DNA of 64,000 nt from Ipomoea triloba (GCF_003576645.1 NC_044920.1:25568947-25632946), one strand, 5' to 3'; positions 11,808-25,177 are shown, counted from the first letter of the stretch. Made by a program: numbers and translations. The notes: generated by a model from the letters alone, not told the origin.

Positions 11808-13045
11808 AAAAACAAAAACAAAACACTACTTATATATACTCATTCGTAGTCCGTAGAGGAACAGGTGCATTATATTGGTCGATTTCATAACGCAGAGTAG
11901 TAACTATCATTTAATCCATGTATAACATTTGGAAAACCTTCCATATCATTATATTGCCTCACCTGCCGGTGAGAATATTATCCCTTGACAAATGAATTAT
12001 GTACTGTGGCATTGTCCATTAAGTCAACAATTCATTGATTGTTTGACCAAGCTAACAACTAATCATAATATAGTTCATCAGAAATTGGTTAGGGTTTGAT
12101 GAAGTTTGGTGAATATATATTTTTGGATTGACTACACATACTCTTAATTTCTATCACATTTTTACTCCATATTCACATAACGTGTTCTGATTCATATAGA
12201 AAGAAGAGCGATTCATAGTCTTGATTAGTCTGTTTCACTTTTATTAATAAAATTATGACACGTGATAAAAATTTTACTGTATGAAAGTTTGTATATCATT
12301 TTCGGAAAATTATTCTGTGGACATGGGTCTAGCATGCAAGGTGAGCCTGGGTCCAAAATACACAATTTACCTACTGAATGTTCACAATTTAGGTATTGAA
12401 TACAATTCTGAACATTCAGTATATAAATTGTGACGAATCCACATTGCGAGGTGGACCTGGTCCATGGTATAACTAGTGATGATTTTCCTTTTCGACCTAC
12501 CAGCAAGCAAGGATACTTGTCCAGTTTTAATATTTTTGACTACGTGTCCATAACATGGTGTTGTGTGTGGAGCCCTTTTGAGATTTTCTTGTTAATCAGA
12601 TTTTGATGTTCAAAATTTACTCTCAAATTACAAGCAAGATGTTTAAGTAATAAATCAAAATGTCAAACCCCAAATCAACTATCCTACCTAAAATCTATAC
12701 AATTTTCATCATTCACTGCATACGTCTTAATCTCTATCACGCTTATAATTAATCCCTTTCTCTTTACTGGATGGTGTGCGCTGAAATTTCACATCGGAGA
12801 GGTAAATTGAGTTGTTTTCCATTTTGATTTCTCATGATGTATTAAAGCGAGGGATACATTATTTATGAACCGTCACATGAAAGGGGAAGGCAATTTAATA
12901 CACTCCACCAGATTGTAACCTGCTACAGTTATTTCTCCCTATATTTATTGAACCCTAAGCGAACACACGGCGTTACACTGTATACCATTATCCGATTGAT
13001 CCTCACTACCAGCACACAAACACTGTCTAGCTTAGCTTCCACTTG
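11806..13045. other. Intergenic and promoter region of the BTB/NPH3 gene
   Basis: AT-rich spacer. A MITE remnant at about 12313-12472 has ends resembling GGTCCA/TGGACC. The telobox-like string AACCCTAA at 12952-12959 lies about 90 bp upstream of the start codon at 13046. No gene is visible. Confidence 0.45.
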
Positions 13046-16000
13046 ATGCAGCAGGAAGCAAAGGTTTTAGGCCGCATGGCGGCCAAGGAAGCGGCGAAAC
13101 GCGGCGGCGATGAGCTAGGGTTTGTGGAGACTATCTACGAGGAAGAAGACGAAGATAGAATATACGAAGACTCCGCCGCCTCTTCCATCTCTGCTCTCTC
13201 TCCTGAGCTTTCGTCCCCTTCTCCGGTGACTCCTCTCCTTTCCTGTGTTGATTCCTGGTAATTCATCAGTATTCTCTCTCTCTCTCGCTGTTTATATATC
13301 TCTCTCTGTGTGTATAACTGTATATGTTTCTGAAACTGAAAAGGCGTCGAGCGGCCGGACGTGAAACGGATGTGGTGATATGCGTTCAAAATTTGCGTTT
13401 CCACTTGCATAAGGTACGCTGATTTTAATTGCGGTATACAAATTTCTGAACTATTTTGCACTGTTTCAAAAAAAAAAAAAACTATTTTGCACTAGTTTTG
13501 ATGATTTGCTTGAATTAAAATCAAATTTTGTATTAATTTTGAAAAGTTAATTCCATTTTTTGGTATAGATTTATAGGCGTCACTTTCTTTTTATCAAAAT
13601 ATTCATTTTTAATTCTAAAATTATTGTGTCATGACCATTTTTAGTTATTTATCAACAAAGCAGTTTAAATATTGTTAAATATAACTCTATTTTGAATAAA
13701 ATATTGTTTTTCTAAAATAGAAAACAGTTTCAATACAGTTTAACACCTCAAATGTTAATTTATTAATAAAAAAAACCAAGTATATCTCGTCCCATTTATT
13801 TTTGACATGACATAGGACGGTAAGACTTATACGGCCGATTTAGTTAAGACATCTAGGGATGTAGTTATATATTGTACCTTAAAATTTATATAGCTACTTT
13901 TTGTCACATTTTTTAACATAATTCTAGTACTAAGGAAATTTGTGATCAGACTAAAAATTAAAACACTTCCTTCACTCTTTTATTTTACCAATGATATTTA
14001 CATTAAGTTTTTATTTCAAAATTGAATTGTTATGCCACAAAAGTGTGGTTGAATGCACAGAATTTACTCAATATACACTTTAAATAATGGTAAAAAATTT
14101 TGAATTGTTATCCGACTTTGGTTAGTCCGTGGTACCACTCTACCTTTTTCCTAAGGCATCTGCCCTTGCTTCCTCCAGAGAGGAATTATCTCCTTTCCAT
14201 GATTCTTTTTGTTTTTTATTTTTCCATTTGGAAGGGAACAGAGAGTTGTTAAGCATTGACCAAAATACTATAGGCAGGTGTTACATCTCCATCAACATTA
14301 AATAGGTCAGCAAACTACCAAATTAGCTAATTAATCTATTAGGTTGTTATTGGTCCAAGGTAGCAAATTGATAAGATTTCTAACTTATTTGCTGACAAAT
14401 GTCAATAACATGCATGCACTTCTTAGTCAACAAGTATTAAACAAGATACTAAATTCCATATATTTGTATCCACCAATTGATTCACAACTATTCTGTTCGT
14501 GTCTATTTTGTGGCAAAAGATAAATATTTAATACTATTAATTTTTTAAAAAGTCCCATTCTAGGTGAAATCCGTCTTTTGATCTTAATTGGTAAAAGATC
14601 ACAAGAAGCTCAACTGACTTAAACCAATAAAATCAATAGATAGTTCCCACGTAGAGTCACATTTAAAATTTTGTAATTACCGAGTCAACTATTCGACTAG
14701 ATTCTCTTTGGCAATTGGCATACCTAAGTGCGTAATTTCATCCCTTTGATCTAAAAATAAAAATTAAAAAAATTAAGTGGTATGGCACTCAATGCTCACC
14801 CAACACCCTGAGGAAAAACAGTGTACTTTTGCGCAATTAATGTAAAAGTTGTGGGCATTAATTGTATTTTCCTTTAATTTTCCACAGGAGCCGTTGACGA
14901 CTAGGAGCGGGTACCTGAAGCGGCAGCTGAAGAAAGTGTCAGAATTAACCCTCCCTCCGCCGTTAAAGATAACGCCCGAAACCTTCACTATGCTGGTCGA
15001 GTTCTGTTACGATGGTGACTTGGTCATAACGCCGTTCAACGTCGCGGCACTCCGAACGGCCGCCGAGCTGCTGGAGATGACCGGCGGAGAGGGCTTGGCA
15101 ACAAAAGCAGAAAATTACTTCCGACGCGCCGTCGCGATTAAACATGAATACACTCTGATTTTGCTGCGGTCTTCCCTGTCGTTGCTCCCGGTGTCCGAAA
15201 CGACGGCGTGTCTTGCAAGCAGATGTGTTGAAGCGTTATGGGTAATGGACGAAGATCACGGAGTTACGAGTTGCATGGGCGACATTAAAGAGTTGAAACC
15301 CAAGGACTTTTTAGTAATTCTCGAGTCCCTGAACCAACGGTTGAGTTGCAGCCATGACTTGCTTTACAAGCTTGTTGACCTCTATCTTAAGGTAACAGCC
15401 AGTCCAGTTGATTCTTGAGTGATAAATAATGGACAAGGCAGAGACTTATTAGTGCATACCTACAAAGAGTCCACTACATATTTGACTTATCGCAATGACG
15501 GCCTATTAGCCATTTTAGTCACCTAGATAACTAGGCTGATTTACTGTCTTGTGGTCTTTTGTGGATTTAGTTTTATTATGGATGAATTCAACTTGGCTGT
15601 CATGTCTTGCAGGAATACAATGGGAAGATGACAGAAGAACAGAAAATGGGAATCTGCAACAACGTAAACTGCGCCATGCTCTCTCCAAAGGTTGTCATGC
15701 ATGCAGTTCAGAACCCAAGGATGCCATTACGCTTTGTGGTCCAAGCCATGTTCGTGGAGCAGCACAACACGCGGCGCTCCATCGTTTCAGCCGCCGGCCA
15801 CCATAATCACGCCGAAAACCGGACCAAAACCTCCTCAATGACCCTCGGCGCCGTCCTGGAGCGCGACGCGGCTCTTCGCCAGGCGGCTCACCTCAAGGAA
15901 GCCATGCACGCCACCGTCTCGCGCATCCGGAGCCTGGAGAAAGAGCTGAGCGACATGAGAAAGTTTCTGGCGGAACCAAACGACGTCGCGACGGATAATT

Positions 16001-16410
16001 CTTGTCGCTCCGCCAGCTGTCGCCTTGCTGCAGGCTCGCTGCAAAACAAGATCGGCAAGGGAGAAAGAGGCTCGGTTTCTTCTGGAAGTTTCCGGCTTAA
16101 TTCTGAGAGTAATAGGATTGATAAGGCGGAGAGAGAACGCGTTTGTTCTTCTAGTTTTCGGATTGTTTCTGACAAAGATAGATCGAATATGGCGGCTTCT
16201 TCTTCCTCGGAATGGTCGCAGGATGAGATTCCGGGAGTCGCAAAATACAATCTCCCGCGGAGGTTTATCAGAGGACTGGTAAGCACTTTTAGAATATCAA
16301 AGAAGAAGCCAAAGGAAACTGCCGGAAAATTGGACGGAGGTAAAGCCGGGAATGCGAAAGAGGTGGATGGCGACGGAAACGTAGACATTGTCGTCATAAA
16401 GAAAGTGTAA
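13046..16410 (+). CDS. BTB/POZ domain protein of the NPH3/RPT2-like family
   Basis: Four exons: 13046-13257, 13344-13413, 14888-15391 and 15613-16410 (1584 nt, 527 residues). All introns are GT-AG. The N terminus is acidic (YEEEDEDRIYEDS). A BTB domain follows, starting near TDVVICVQNLRFHLHK (ends residue 94) and continuing in exon 3 with EPLTTRSGYLKRQLKK and MLVEFCYDGD. The NPH3-type region is short (LKPKDFLVILESL..., LYKLVDLYLKEYNGKMTEEQ, RFVVQAMFVEQ). A likely coiled coil lies at RDAALRQAAHLKEAM...LEKELSDMRKFL, then a Ser-rich, basic tail (NLPRRFIRGLVSTFRISKKK). NRL proteins act as CUL3 adaptors at the plasma membrane in blue-light and auxin responses. The shortened NPH3 region resembles Arabidopsis At3g49900, which from memory neighbours RPL26A and VDAC5 there. 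Intron 2 is 1.47 kb and carries one arm of a foldback element (13545-13670). Confidence 0.88.
13545..13670. mobile_element. Single arm of a foldback MITE inside the intron
   Basis: The sequence begins AGTTAATTCCATTTTT and continues with TTTATAGGCGTCAC, TTATTGTGTCATGACCATTTTTAG and TTATCAACAAA. These blocks occur in the same order in the left arm of the complete element at 22544-22885. The opposite arm is missing, so this is a truncated copy. Confidence 0.65.
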
Positions 16411-19400
16411 AATCTCTTCTGTTTTTTTGAAATTTAATTTCCTAATTAATTATACTTAAATTCTTTTGGTTATTCCAACGTTTTCTAAATTATAATTGAA
16501 TTAAACATTAATTAGCTAGCCAACCAAAATAATCTTAAACTTTTCCGTAATGGACTATGGTTCAAATGAAAGAGAACACATATTGTACCTGTTTGGTAGG
16601 CCTAAAAAAGATCCCCGGACCTCGCCCATTGTCCTCAGCCCACCCAAATTATCGTCCCATCATTATTACGTGAACCACAATTCAAAAATACATAAAATAC
16701 ATTATTTTAACTTATAAAATATATTATTATAACTCATAAAATACGTTAACTTAACACAAAATATATTATTCTAACTCATATAAAATATATTATCTTATCC
16801 TAGAAGTTTCAACACATAAGCACGGGGTACAAATTTTTTTTCTCTCTAACGTCAAAACGACTTAGTTTTGAACCGTGGTCCACACAATAATTTGCCAATT
16901 CTCGTCCTTGGCTCAAAGCGAAGACAAATTATACTCTCTGGACCATGGTCTATATTGCAATGTGAACTATACATAAATATTCATTTTTAGTACAGTGAAA
17001 ATTCATTTTTACGGAGTAATATATTGCAAGTTTATTTTTAGGTAATATGTCAAATAATAAAATATTCAATACACAAAATAAAAATGAATCTTTTAAAAAA
17101 TGAACATTTAATTTATTGAAAATAAACATTCAATTTACTAAAAATAGACTTTATATTTGTAGTTCACCTTAATTAGAATGTGATCTTTGATCCATGATAT
17201 AATAATTGCAAAGCGGAAGTGTAGGCTAGGCCTCCATATTGACATCTTCGGGCATGGTATAAAAATGAATTCTACTACATGTACTCCATATTTTTATTCC
17301 CTCGGTTTTACTTCCTAATGTAACAATTGATGATTAGTTATTTTCATCTTGTGAGTCTCAATAAAAATGTTACATCAAAATTGTGTGGAGTAGAAGTTAG
17401 GAATAAAATTTAGGAGTATGAGTAGTATATTTTTGTATGAAGATTGGATTTAGGAAAGTTCGTTCAATGCTTAAGGAAATCAGGCATTATTTTTTTTTTT
17501 TTATTTTTTAAAAGTCTAGATTTATCAAAATTGTATTGTAGATTTTTAAGAATGTGATGACTAGTAAGTGTATAAAATCCTTGAAGGGGTGTGTAAAAAG
17601 GACAAAGCAATTACTTCTAAAACAAAGCAATTCAGCGTTCTTGATCATTCTCAAGCATTCTCTTGCAATTCTGGACCTCTGGTAACTCTGCTACGGATTT
17701 ATATTAATCGGCGGCCCCTTAATTAATTAGATCACAATATCTACCATAATTATTCCCCGAGTAACACTCCATAGTAACCCAACAATATTGAAATGAATTG
17801 ATGCAACAAAATAATACTAATTAACCCGACATTGAAATGATTTGATGAACAATTGTGTTGGAGTTGTGTAGCACACAGCTTGATTCCTTGTTCCTGTCGG
17901 CAGTAGCAGCGTCATTAATTTGCTACTTTAGATATTACCTTAGATCAAAGCATCTCCATCAATGGGAGATTTTATCAATTTATTTTTCATATGCAAATCT
18001 TGGGACACATCCCAACTAGCTTACATGTCCAAATATTGTATATTACTGCCTACAACAAAGCTAAATTTACATTTTTTTTTTGTTTATCGAATAGATTCAA
18101 ATCTTACGCTATATGAGCGATTGAGCGCTAACAAAATTTATGAACTTATTTATATTAATTGATTAGTTAAATTATATTCGGGACAAACACGATTCAATTG
18201 TAATCTCATGGAAAATGCAGGTCCATTTTGGGGACTTGGCCAATGAGAATTGGTCATTGTGGTGGGTCTCTAAGGCAGAAACCATATTATGTCTTTTGAA
18301 AACAGGTCCAGCGAGGAAAATGGCTCCTGAGATCGATCTGATTGCAACTTCTCATTACTTTAAATCTTTCTTTTGCTCAGCAAATTAAAGTGATCTACTA
18401 TTATGCTTTTACTTTATATTAAGCCTTTACTACCTTTTTAAAAAAATGATTGAGGCTACTTGTGTCTGGCGTATAATTTACTTCGTATATAAATAATAAA
18501 CGTACAATGTAATTAATATCTTAAAATTTTTTTAAAACAACCAGGATACATTTTTTCAATTTAATATCGTAGTTAAATTCATGCAAAAATGTAAGTTATC
18601 ATGAAGTAATCGGTTAACACGTACTTTTTAATGGATTAGAGATCTCAAAATTTTCAGTAATTCTTGGATCTATCCAATTGGATGTTTGAATGTTTCTAAA
18701 TTTTCAATTGAAGACTGTATCTGTCAACTATGAATCCGTCTGGTCAATACATTCCAGTTAAGTTAATTATAAATAGAATGACAATTATATTATATTGCCA
18801 AGAATGTTTCAATTATAATAAAATAAAATAAAAAATTTGATGCCCACAGTCACAGAAGCCACGCCAAGTCAATACTTACAATTTTTTATTTTAGTTAAAC
18901 CCTCCAAAACTGTTTCCATAACATAAATTAACTGAAAAATGGTCCACTTCATTGAAAAGAACAGTTTGGTGGTCGAATGCCTTCTAATACTTACAAACAT
19001 TTAATTTTATTTTTTTGGTCATCTACTCCTTTTTTAAGCATTGTTTAGTCATCAGTGTGTACCTTTTTAAACTAACCCATCTGCCTTTTCTGGGTGAAGA
19101 AGAAACCCTAGTCAAATTACAGTACACTGTACACTAGATTAACTCTACAATCTACATATGTGTAATATAGCTCATAAATCACAAACTCCACAACCACTAT
19201 CTTATAGTGTAGTGTACATAGAATAAGCTTTACCCTTGTGTGATATTCACAGTAGAAAAAAATCGTATTAAAAAAATCTATATAACAAATTTGACTGAGA
19301 AGATAGAGATAATATATAATCAAGTCTACCTTTTGATTGCATAAGAAATTGGCGTAGGGTGTAATCCAGTTTATTACGGAATTCTTTGCATGATTATTGT

Positions 19401-20349
19401 GGTGTTGACGATTCTTAATTATATACAGTATATGTTAATTTGATATTGCACCTTGTAGGACCAGCAAGTATATTAGACTCTAATTTATCCCCTTTCTAAT
19501 TAACGTTGTCCCTGTATCATTAATTGACATCAATACATAGGAAAATGCATTTTGAAATGGGTGTCAACTCCCGGATTTGCAGGGAAATAATACTTTTGAT
19601 TCCTACTTATAGAGCATACTGGACTCAATTCGATATTTATAAATTCATCAAATTTTGATCCTTCAATTATTAGTGTTGTATTTTTTTTTTCCGGTCCTAT
19701 TGAAATATAATCGTTAGAGATTACTAATTTCTTCTTCAAAACTTAATTTCTCAAGACAAATTCACCTAAATTTTATCTTTCCTTTCTTATATTTCCCTCA
19801 CAAATCTCTAGTAGATGAGTTACCAAGACGAAACACCTAATTTTTTTCTAAATTTATTATAATTTTGACCCAAATACCTTGAATGTGTAATTTTCCCCCA
19901 ATATATCAAGAAGGAAAACATGACAAAATGAGGAAACTGAGATAAATTTACAAGTTTAGTCCTAAAAAATTAGGTTTAGAGGCAAAAAAAAAAAAAAAAA
20001 GTGTAACATAACTAGCCATTCTGTTTCGATGAAAGGAAAAAATACAACTATGTCAATTAATAATTGACGGTTAGTCAAACACTTGTGCTCATATGACATA
20101 TAGTGAATCCCGTATAGACTCATACCTAATATGATGGGTTCTTTATAAGCACCAAACATGAATACACTCACATGATAAGCGATTAAATAATCGTGAGTTA
20201 TGATTACCTCTCTCGTACTCCCTCGACATCAGACAACAACTCCACATATATACACATAATATTTTAATTTGTGTCTGGTCAAATCTAACACACATCCACA
20301 TATATACATATTTAATGTATGTTGTTGATTCCTCGTTGGGTAAGCTGAA
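16411..20349. other. Intergenic, repeats only
   Basis: Nearly 4 kb without a gene. It holds an AT-rich minisatellite-like stretch (16684-16800, repeated ATAAAATA(C/T)ATTAT), MITE-like remnants with GGACCATGGTC and related ends (16867-17205), and at about 17440-17600 a diverged relative of the tandem repeat at 53255-53530. A long A tract occurs at 19986-20000. The last 60 bp before 20350 contain ATATATACATATTTAA (from 20299), a possible TATA box for the GRAS gene. Small frames here have no recognisable similarity. Confidence 0.45.
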
Positions 20350-22067
20350 ATGGATGAATTGTTTCTTCCTCTACTCACCCTTCAACACTCCGACGATCAA
20401 TCCTTCAACTCTTCCACAACTTCCCAACAACAGCAATGCTTATTCACTCCTGTTTTCATGGATAACAATGAAGACGACTTTTCCTCTTCCTCTTATAATC
20501 CCCACCACTTCTCTGATCACTCTCACCACCAAACCCCCATCGATCATCATTTCTCCTTCTCCCCGGGTCTCGATCCCGGGTCGGATTTTTCCGGCGCCGA
20601 TATTCTGCTCCACGCCGCCAGAGCCGTAGCCGACAAGAACGCCCCGCGCGTGAGGCAGTTAATATGGGTGCTCAACGAGATCAGCTCTCCGTACGGCGAC
20701 ACCGATCAGAAGCTGGCGTATTACTTCCTCCAGGCCCTTTTTAGCCGCGTAACGGATTCCGGCAAGCGGAATTGCCGGAAGTCGGCGTCGGCGTCGGAGA
20801 GGAATTGCTCGTTCGAGTCGACGAGGAAGACGGCGCTGAAATTCCAGGAGGTGAGCCCGTGGGCCACGTTCGGCCACGTTGCGTGTAACGGAGCGATCAT
20901 GGACGCCGTTGACGGTGAATCCAAGATTCATATAGTTGATATAAGCAACACTTTTTGCACGCAGTGGCCTACTTTTCTTGAATCGCTCGCTACCCGAACT
21001 GACGACCCGCCTCGTCTACGGCTCACCACGGTGGTGGTCCGGAAACCCGGCGGCGGTGGTGGGCCGCCTCCGGCGGTCCAGACAGTGATGGAAGAGATTG
21101 GGAGTAGGATGGAGAAGTTTGCTAGACTTATGGGTGTGCCCTTTAAGTTCAACGTTGTATATCATACAGGTGAGAGGAATATATAGCTTGTTTTGGGAAG
21201 GAGATAATATAATGGTTTAATTTTATCCAATTTAATCATTAATTATAGTAATTTTTTTAATTTAGCCATTAATTTTAATAACCAACACAGGGAAAGTCTG
21301 TAAAATACTGATTAGGTAAAATCATTAAAGTTTAGACTTGTCAAGACCGTGTGATCGAGCTGGTGTGGGAAGTACACTTGTGACTTTTTCATCTGAAAAT
21401 ATATATGAACAGATTCTACATTGTATCAGAGTCAATAGTACTAAAATAATTCATTTTTTGTGCAGGTGATCTATCTGAATTCGATATTCTTGCATTGGAT
21501 GTGGAAGAAGATGAAGCATTGGCAATAAACTGCGTGGGGGCGTTACATTCCGTCCCCAACAGCCGGCGGGGCCACTTGATATCAACTTTCCGGCGATTAA
21601 AGCCGAGGGTTTTGACGGTGGTGGAGGAGGAGGCTAATCTTGACGTGGGCGTTGATGGGTCCGAATTTTTAACCGGTTTTCAAGAATGTTTGAGGTGGTT
21701 TAGGGTTTATTTCGAGTGTTTAGAGGAAAGTTTCCCGAAAACGAGCAACGAGCGTTTGATGTTGGAGCGGCAGGCCGGACGGGCGATAGTCGACCTAGTG
21801 GCGTGCCCGCCGTCAGAGTCGGTGGAGCGACGCGAGACGGCGGCGCGTTGGTCACACCGCCTCCATGCAGGGGGGTTCAGCCCCGCTTCATACGGTGATG
21901 AAGTGTGCGATGACGTACGCGCCCTTTTGAGGAGGTACAGAGAAGGATGGTCAATGGGACAGTGTTCCGGGGAATCTTCGGCCGGAATATTCTTGTCCTG
22001 GAAGAATCAGCCGGTGGTGTGGGCTAGTGTGTGGAAGCCGGAATTGAGCGACGGCGATGGCCGGTGA
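20350..22067 (+). CDS. GRAS transcription factor, SHORT-ROOT subfamily
   Basis: Two exons, 20350-21169 and 21466-22067 (1422 nt, 473 residues). The N terminus is poly-Gln/Ser/His rich, as in SHR. The GRAS domain starts near residue 83 ([13 protein letters not shown]). The VHIID core appears as IHIVDIS at residues 193-199 within [19 protein letters not shown]. Later blocks are [53 protein letters not shown] and the SAW end [14 protein letters not shown]-type GRAS proteins move between root cells and, with SCARECROW, specify endodermis and stem-cell divisions; that role is known for the family, not shown here. The frame is open in both exons. The 296-bp intron splits codon GGT at YHT|GDLSE and contains a SINE-like 3' fragment. 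From memory Arabidopsis SHR is intronless, so the intron is worth checking. Confidence 0.9.
21405..21442 (+). mobile_element. SINE 3'-end fragment in the GRAS intron
   Basis: ATGAACAGATTCTACATTG followed by TATCAGAGTCAATAGTACT matches the 3' end shared by the SINE copies at 42905-43077, 49878-49996, 51591-51800 and 61592-61755. No clear tRNA-like head is visible, so it is truncated or diverged. Confidence 0.55.
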
Positions 22068-22533
22068 TCATCACCCTATTTTGCCATATAAACGTCACCA
22101 TCCAAAATTGATCGGTTTTGTGGGGTTTTTTACACCAAATTGGAGTTAATTTGTAGATCAAGAAGCTTTGTATGTGTGTACGTGAATTTAGTAGGTTCAT
22201 ATCTTCAAGTGTTTGTTAAGAATGATAATTGATTTGTTGGGATTCACATGTGGATTTAAGGCATTATTATTTTAAGTTTGCTTCAAATATTTTTATGGAG
22301 TTGGTAATACATACAGGGTATTTGGTAAGCAATTTATTAGTTAAATTTGGTCAAAGTACCTACAAGATCGAGTACAAGATCCTTATACATATTATCTTGT
22401 TTTATTCAATTTAGTCTTTATATTAATTCTGTTTAATTTAGTCATGTACTTTAAAAAGCGGTATAATTAAGAACAATAGCTTATGTGACACTCACAACAT
22501 TTACATCCCTATCATATCATCATACTTGCATGT
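22068..22533. other. 3' region of the GRAS gene
   Basis: AT-rich downstream sequence, presumably including the GRAS 3'UTR. No coding signal is visible. Confidence 0.4.
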
Positions 22534-22895
22534 AAATTCATAGAGTTAATTCCATTTTTAGTCATAAATTTATAGGTGACAATCCACTTTTTATTAGAAC
22601 ATCCTCATTTAGTCATAATATTATTGTGGTATGACCATTTTTAGTCTTCCATCAACAAAATCGTTGAATTGTCGCTATACTTTTTATGTTTATTTTTTTG
22701 AAAAAAAAATCATAATTGAAGACCGAAATGCCATTGTATTTAACTATATTTAAACATTTTTGTTGATAAAGGACCAAAAATGGTCATGTTACAATAATAC
22801 TATGACCAAAAATGGATGTTCTAATAAAAAAAGACGTGAAGTTGATTGTCACCTATATATCTAGGATAAAAAATGGAATTAACTCTAAATTCATA
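22534..22895. mobile_element. Foldback MITE, Mutator-like, with 10-bp target duplication
   Basis: A 342-bp element (22544-22885) with ends GAGTTAATTCC and GGAATTAACTC. The two arms pair for most of their length: TTAGTCATAAATTTATAGGTGACAAT on the left has its complement on the right, and TAGAACATCC pairs with GGATGTTCTA. The 10-mer TAAATTCATA flanks it perfectly at 22534-22543 and 22886-22895. Long arms with a 9-10 bp duplication indicate Mutator-like (MULE) mobilisation. No transposase is present. Confidence 0.85.
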
Positions 22896-23580
22896 TATTA
22901 TTTTATAAATATTTTAAATTAATTATTTGTCCAACAATCTACTCTCTCCCGTGCCATCTTTGCGAGGACATCTGCAACACAATTTTGTTGTATAAAAACA
23001 TGTCTAACGTTGACATCCCAATCCTTGCATTTTCTTTTTAAATTTTAATTTATCCTTTTTCCTTAATAGTACGTGCGTGGTTGGTTATTGTGGTACACTA
23101 TTTATGTTTATTCTATTTGTATTTCAAATTTACATTTTTAATATTATTTTTTTTTTATTTCAAGGTGGTAGTATTTATTTTAAGAAAGTGGATAATATTT
23201 TGTGACAATTGAAAAGGGAAAGTAATAAAATAGGTAAAATGAGGCAAAAAAAGGTAATATATATTAAATATATGTAAACATTATACTAGAATAATAAATA
23301 AATAAAGTTAATTTAATTTACATTTTAATTAATAGGGATTAGTTAGTTATTTTATTTAAAAATATTAAATTTAAGAATTGTTTACATCTGCTGGATTTTA
23401 TTGACATACAATCCCAACATAAACCGTGAGGTAATTACAAAACTATAACAAAAGTGTAAATGACAGAGTAATGGAAACACCAAATGTTTTTGGTTACTTG
23501 GGGTGACCCTAATGAAATGATGTATTCAAATAAGCAGAATGTTGACCATTCTTATTGTGCATGTATGTTGTATTTATAGT
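22896..23580. other. AT-rich spacer, no gene seen
   Basis: Nothing recognisable beyond AT-rich low-complexity sequence. Confidence 0.4.
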
Positions 23581-24032
23581 AGGGGGGTAAACGTGGGAGA
23601 AGTCCGCGTATAAGGCTTAAAATGCCTCGTGGTGGAGCAACTTTGTGCCTAAAAATTTTGCTTAGCGAAAATGTGAGCCTCGCGGCCTACCACAAGTTAG
23701 CCCACACGGGCCAACTCGCAGGCTGACAACAATAATATATACACCATTAAATATATTAAAAACATAAATTTTTTTAATTAACATCAACACAGAGAATTTT
23801 TTTAAAGACCAAAAGTATATAATATTATTTAGCTTAAATTAATTATTAGAATATAAAATAACATTTTAAAAAAAATTGAGTTGGCCCACAAGCTAGCTTA
23901 TTGTGACCCCTGTGAACCTGCATGAGGCGGGTTAGGGTTGAAGATTTCTATCGCGCGTGCAGGGTTGCAAATGCTCGCAAAATTTACAACCCGTAGGTTG
24001 TAGTGAGGCGGGCGCATCGAAACCCCTAATTT
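23581..24032. mobile_element. Possible MITE with GC-rich ends
   Basis: Two GC-rich blocks flank an AT-rich core. The left block starts near GGGGGGTAAACG and includes CGCGGCCTACC and GTTAGCCCACACGGGCC. The right block contains TTGGCCCACAAGCTAGC, AGGCGGGTTAGGG and ends near CATCGAAACCCC. The blocks are partly complementary (GTTAGCCCA against TGGCCCAC, GGGGT against ACCCC). The exact ends are uncertain. Confidence 0.45.
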
Positions 24033-24799
24033 ATAAACTCATATAAGATGGTGTCTAGCCATTACAAGAGAGCTAATAGCTTAATTGTGCTTGTCCCAAT
24101 ATGATTTTCCCAGTAATTAGGACTGACAATGAGAATATAAGTCAGTTGTAATTGATTTCATGTGCCTCAAGGCTATCAGTTGGAATCAGTCACGTGTTTC
24201 AAGTGAGGATGGGTCAAACACACCAACAATTTAAAGATTACTCCGCAACTCTTAATACTTTTCATCATGTTTGACCCGAAGCTCAAGCCAATGGCCTATT
24301 ATCAAGTGACACACACTGACACATGTTGGTAATATTAACCTCACCAACATTATTACAGAGTATGTATTAGAAAAAATTATAAATATTTTATTTTTCAATT
24401 TTTTTTTAAATTTAATAACTGAAATTTACAACAATAATAAATTATACCCCATAAAATAGTTTGAATTCAAATTTTAAAATAATTTTAATATTTTGTTCAC
24501 ATCACGTCTATCTTATATTAATTTTATCTAAATAAGTTTAAATATTTATTTAACCTTTCTTCGTAGACTACTTTAGAGCAGACTTGGTCCCATTGGCTAT
24601 TACGCTCTTCTCTTTATTCTCACGTGAAGACCTTTGATTTTTATTTTTCTTTATGAGCAGTGCACCATTGGCAAAAACAAAAACAAAGCGCGCAAAGGTG
24701 CATCACAACGTTTGAATGATTTTGCCCGTAAAAATATACAATTCTTATGTATTATTTTTTTCCATTGACACATAGCTATCCTTCATTAAAAATATACGG

Positions 24800-25177
24800 A
24801 AAAATGTCAATTAAATCACTAAATTATATACCAAAATCTAATTGAGCTACTGAATAAAAAAAGAGTTCAATTATACAACTCAACATTCAAAGTTATCCAA
24901 TTTTTCTATATAATCGGTTGTTTCAACTCATGCAGGTCAAATAAGAGCCGTTGACATATGATGCGAAAATACTTTTTTTATTTTATTAATTAATTGTTGG
25001 TGTCATAAAATCTCATGAACCACTCAAAATTTAACATGCATGAACCTGGAACAATCGGGTATATGACGAAAAATTAGATGACTTTTGAATGTTGAGTAAT
25101 TTAATTGAATTCTTTTTTTTTTATTCATTGGTTTAATTAGACTTTGGTCTATGGTTTAGTGGTCTATTTGTCAAAAA
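24800..25177. mobile_element. Foldback MITE, second family
   Basis: The arms are long inverted repeats. Left: AATGTCAATTAAATCACTAA...ACCAAAATCTAATT...AACTCAACATTCAAAG. Right: CTTTTGAATGTTGAGTAATT...AATTAGACTTTGGTCT...TTAGTGGTCTATTTGTC. The pairing spans roughly 110 bp per arm with scattered mismatches. A target duplication was not resolved. It sits about 420 bp upstream of VDAC copy 2. Confidence 0.75.

Noticed and set aside
10873..11826. Poly-Phe open frames
   Set aside because: They are produced by poly-A tracts flanking an N gap.
15888..16397. 169-codon minus-strand frame
   Set aside because: Antisense of exon 4 of the BTB/NPH3 gene; no family features.
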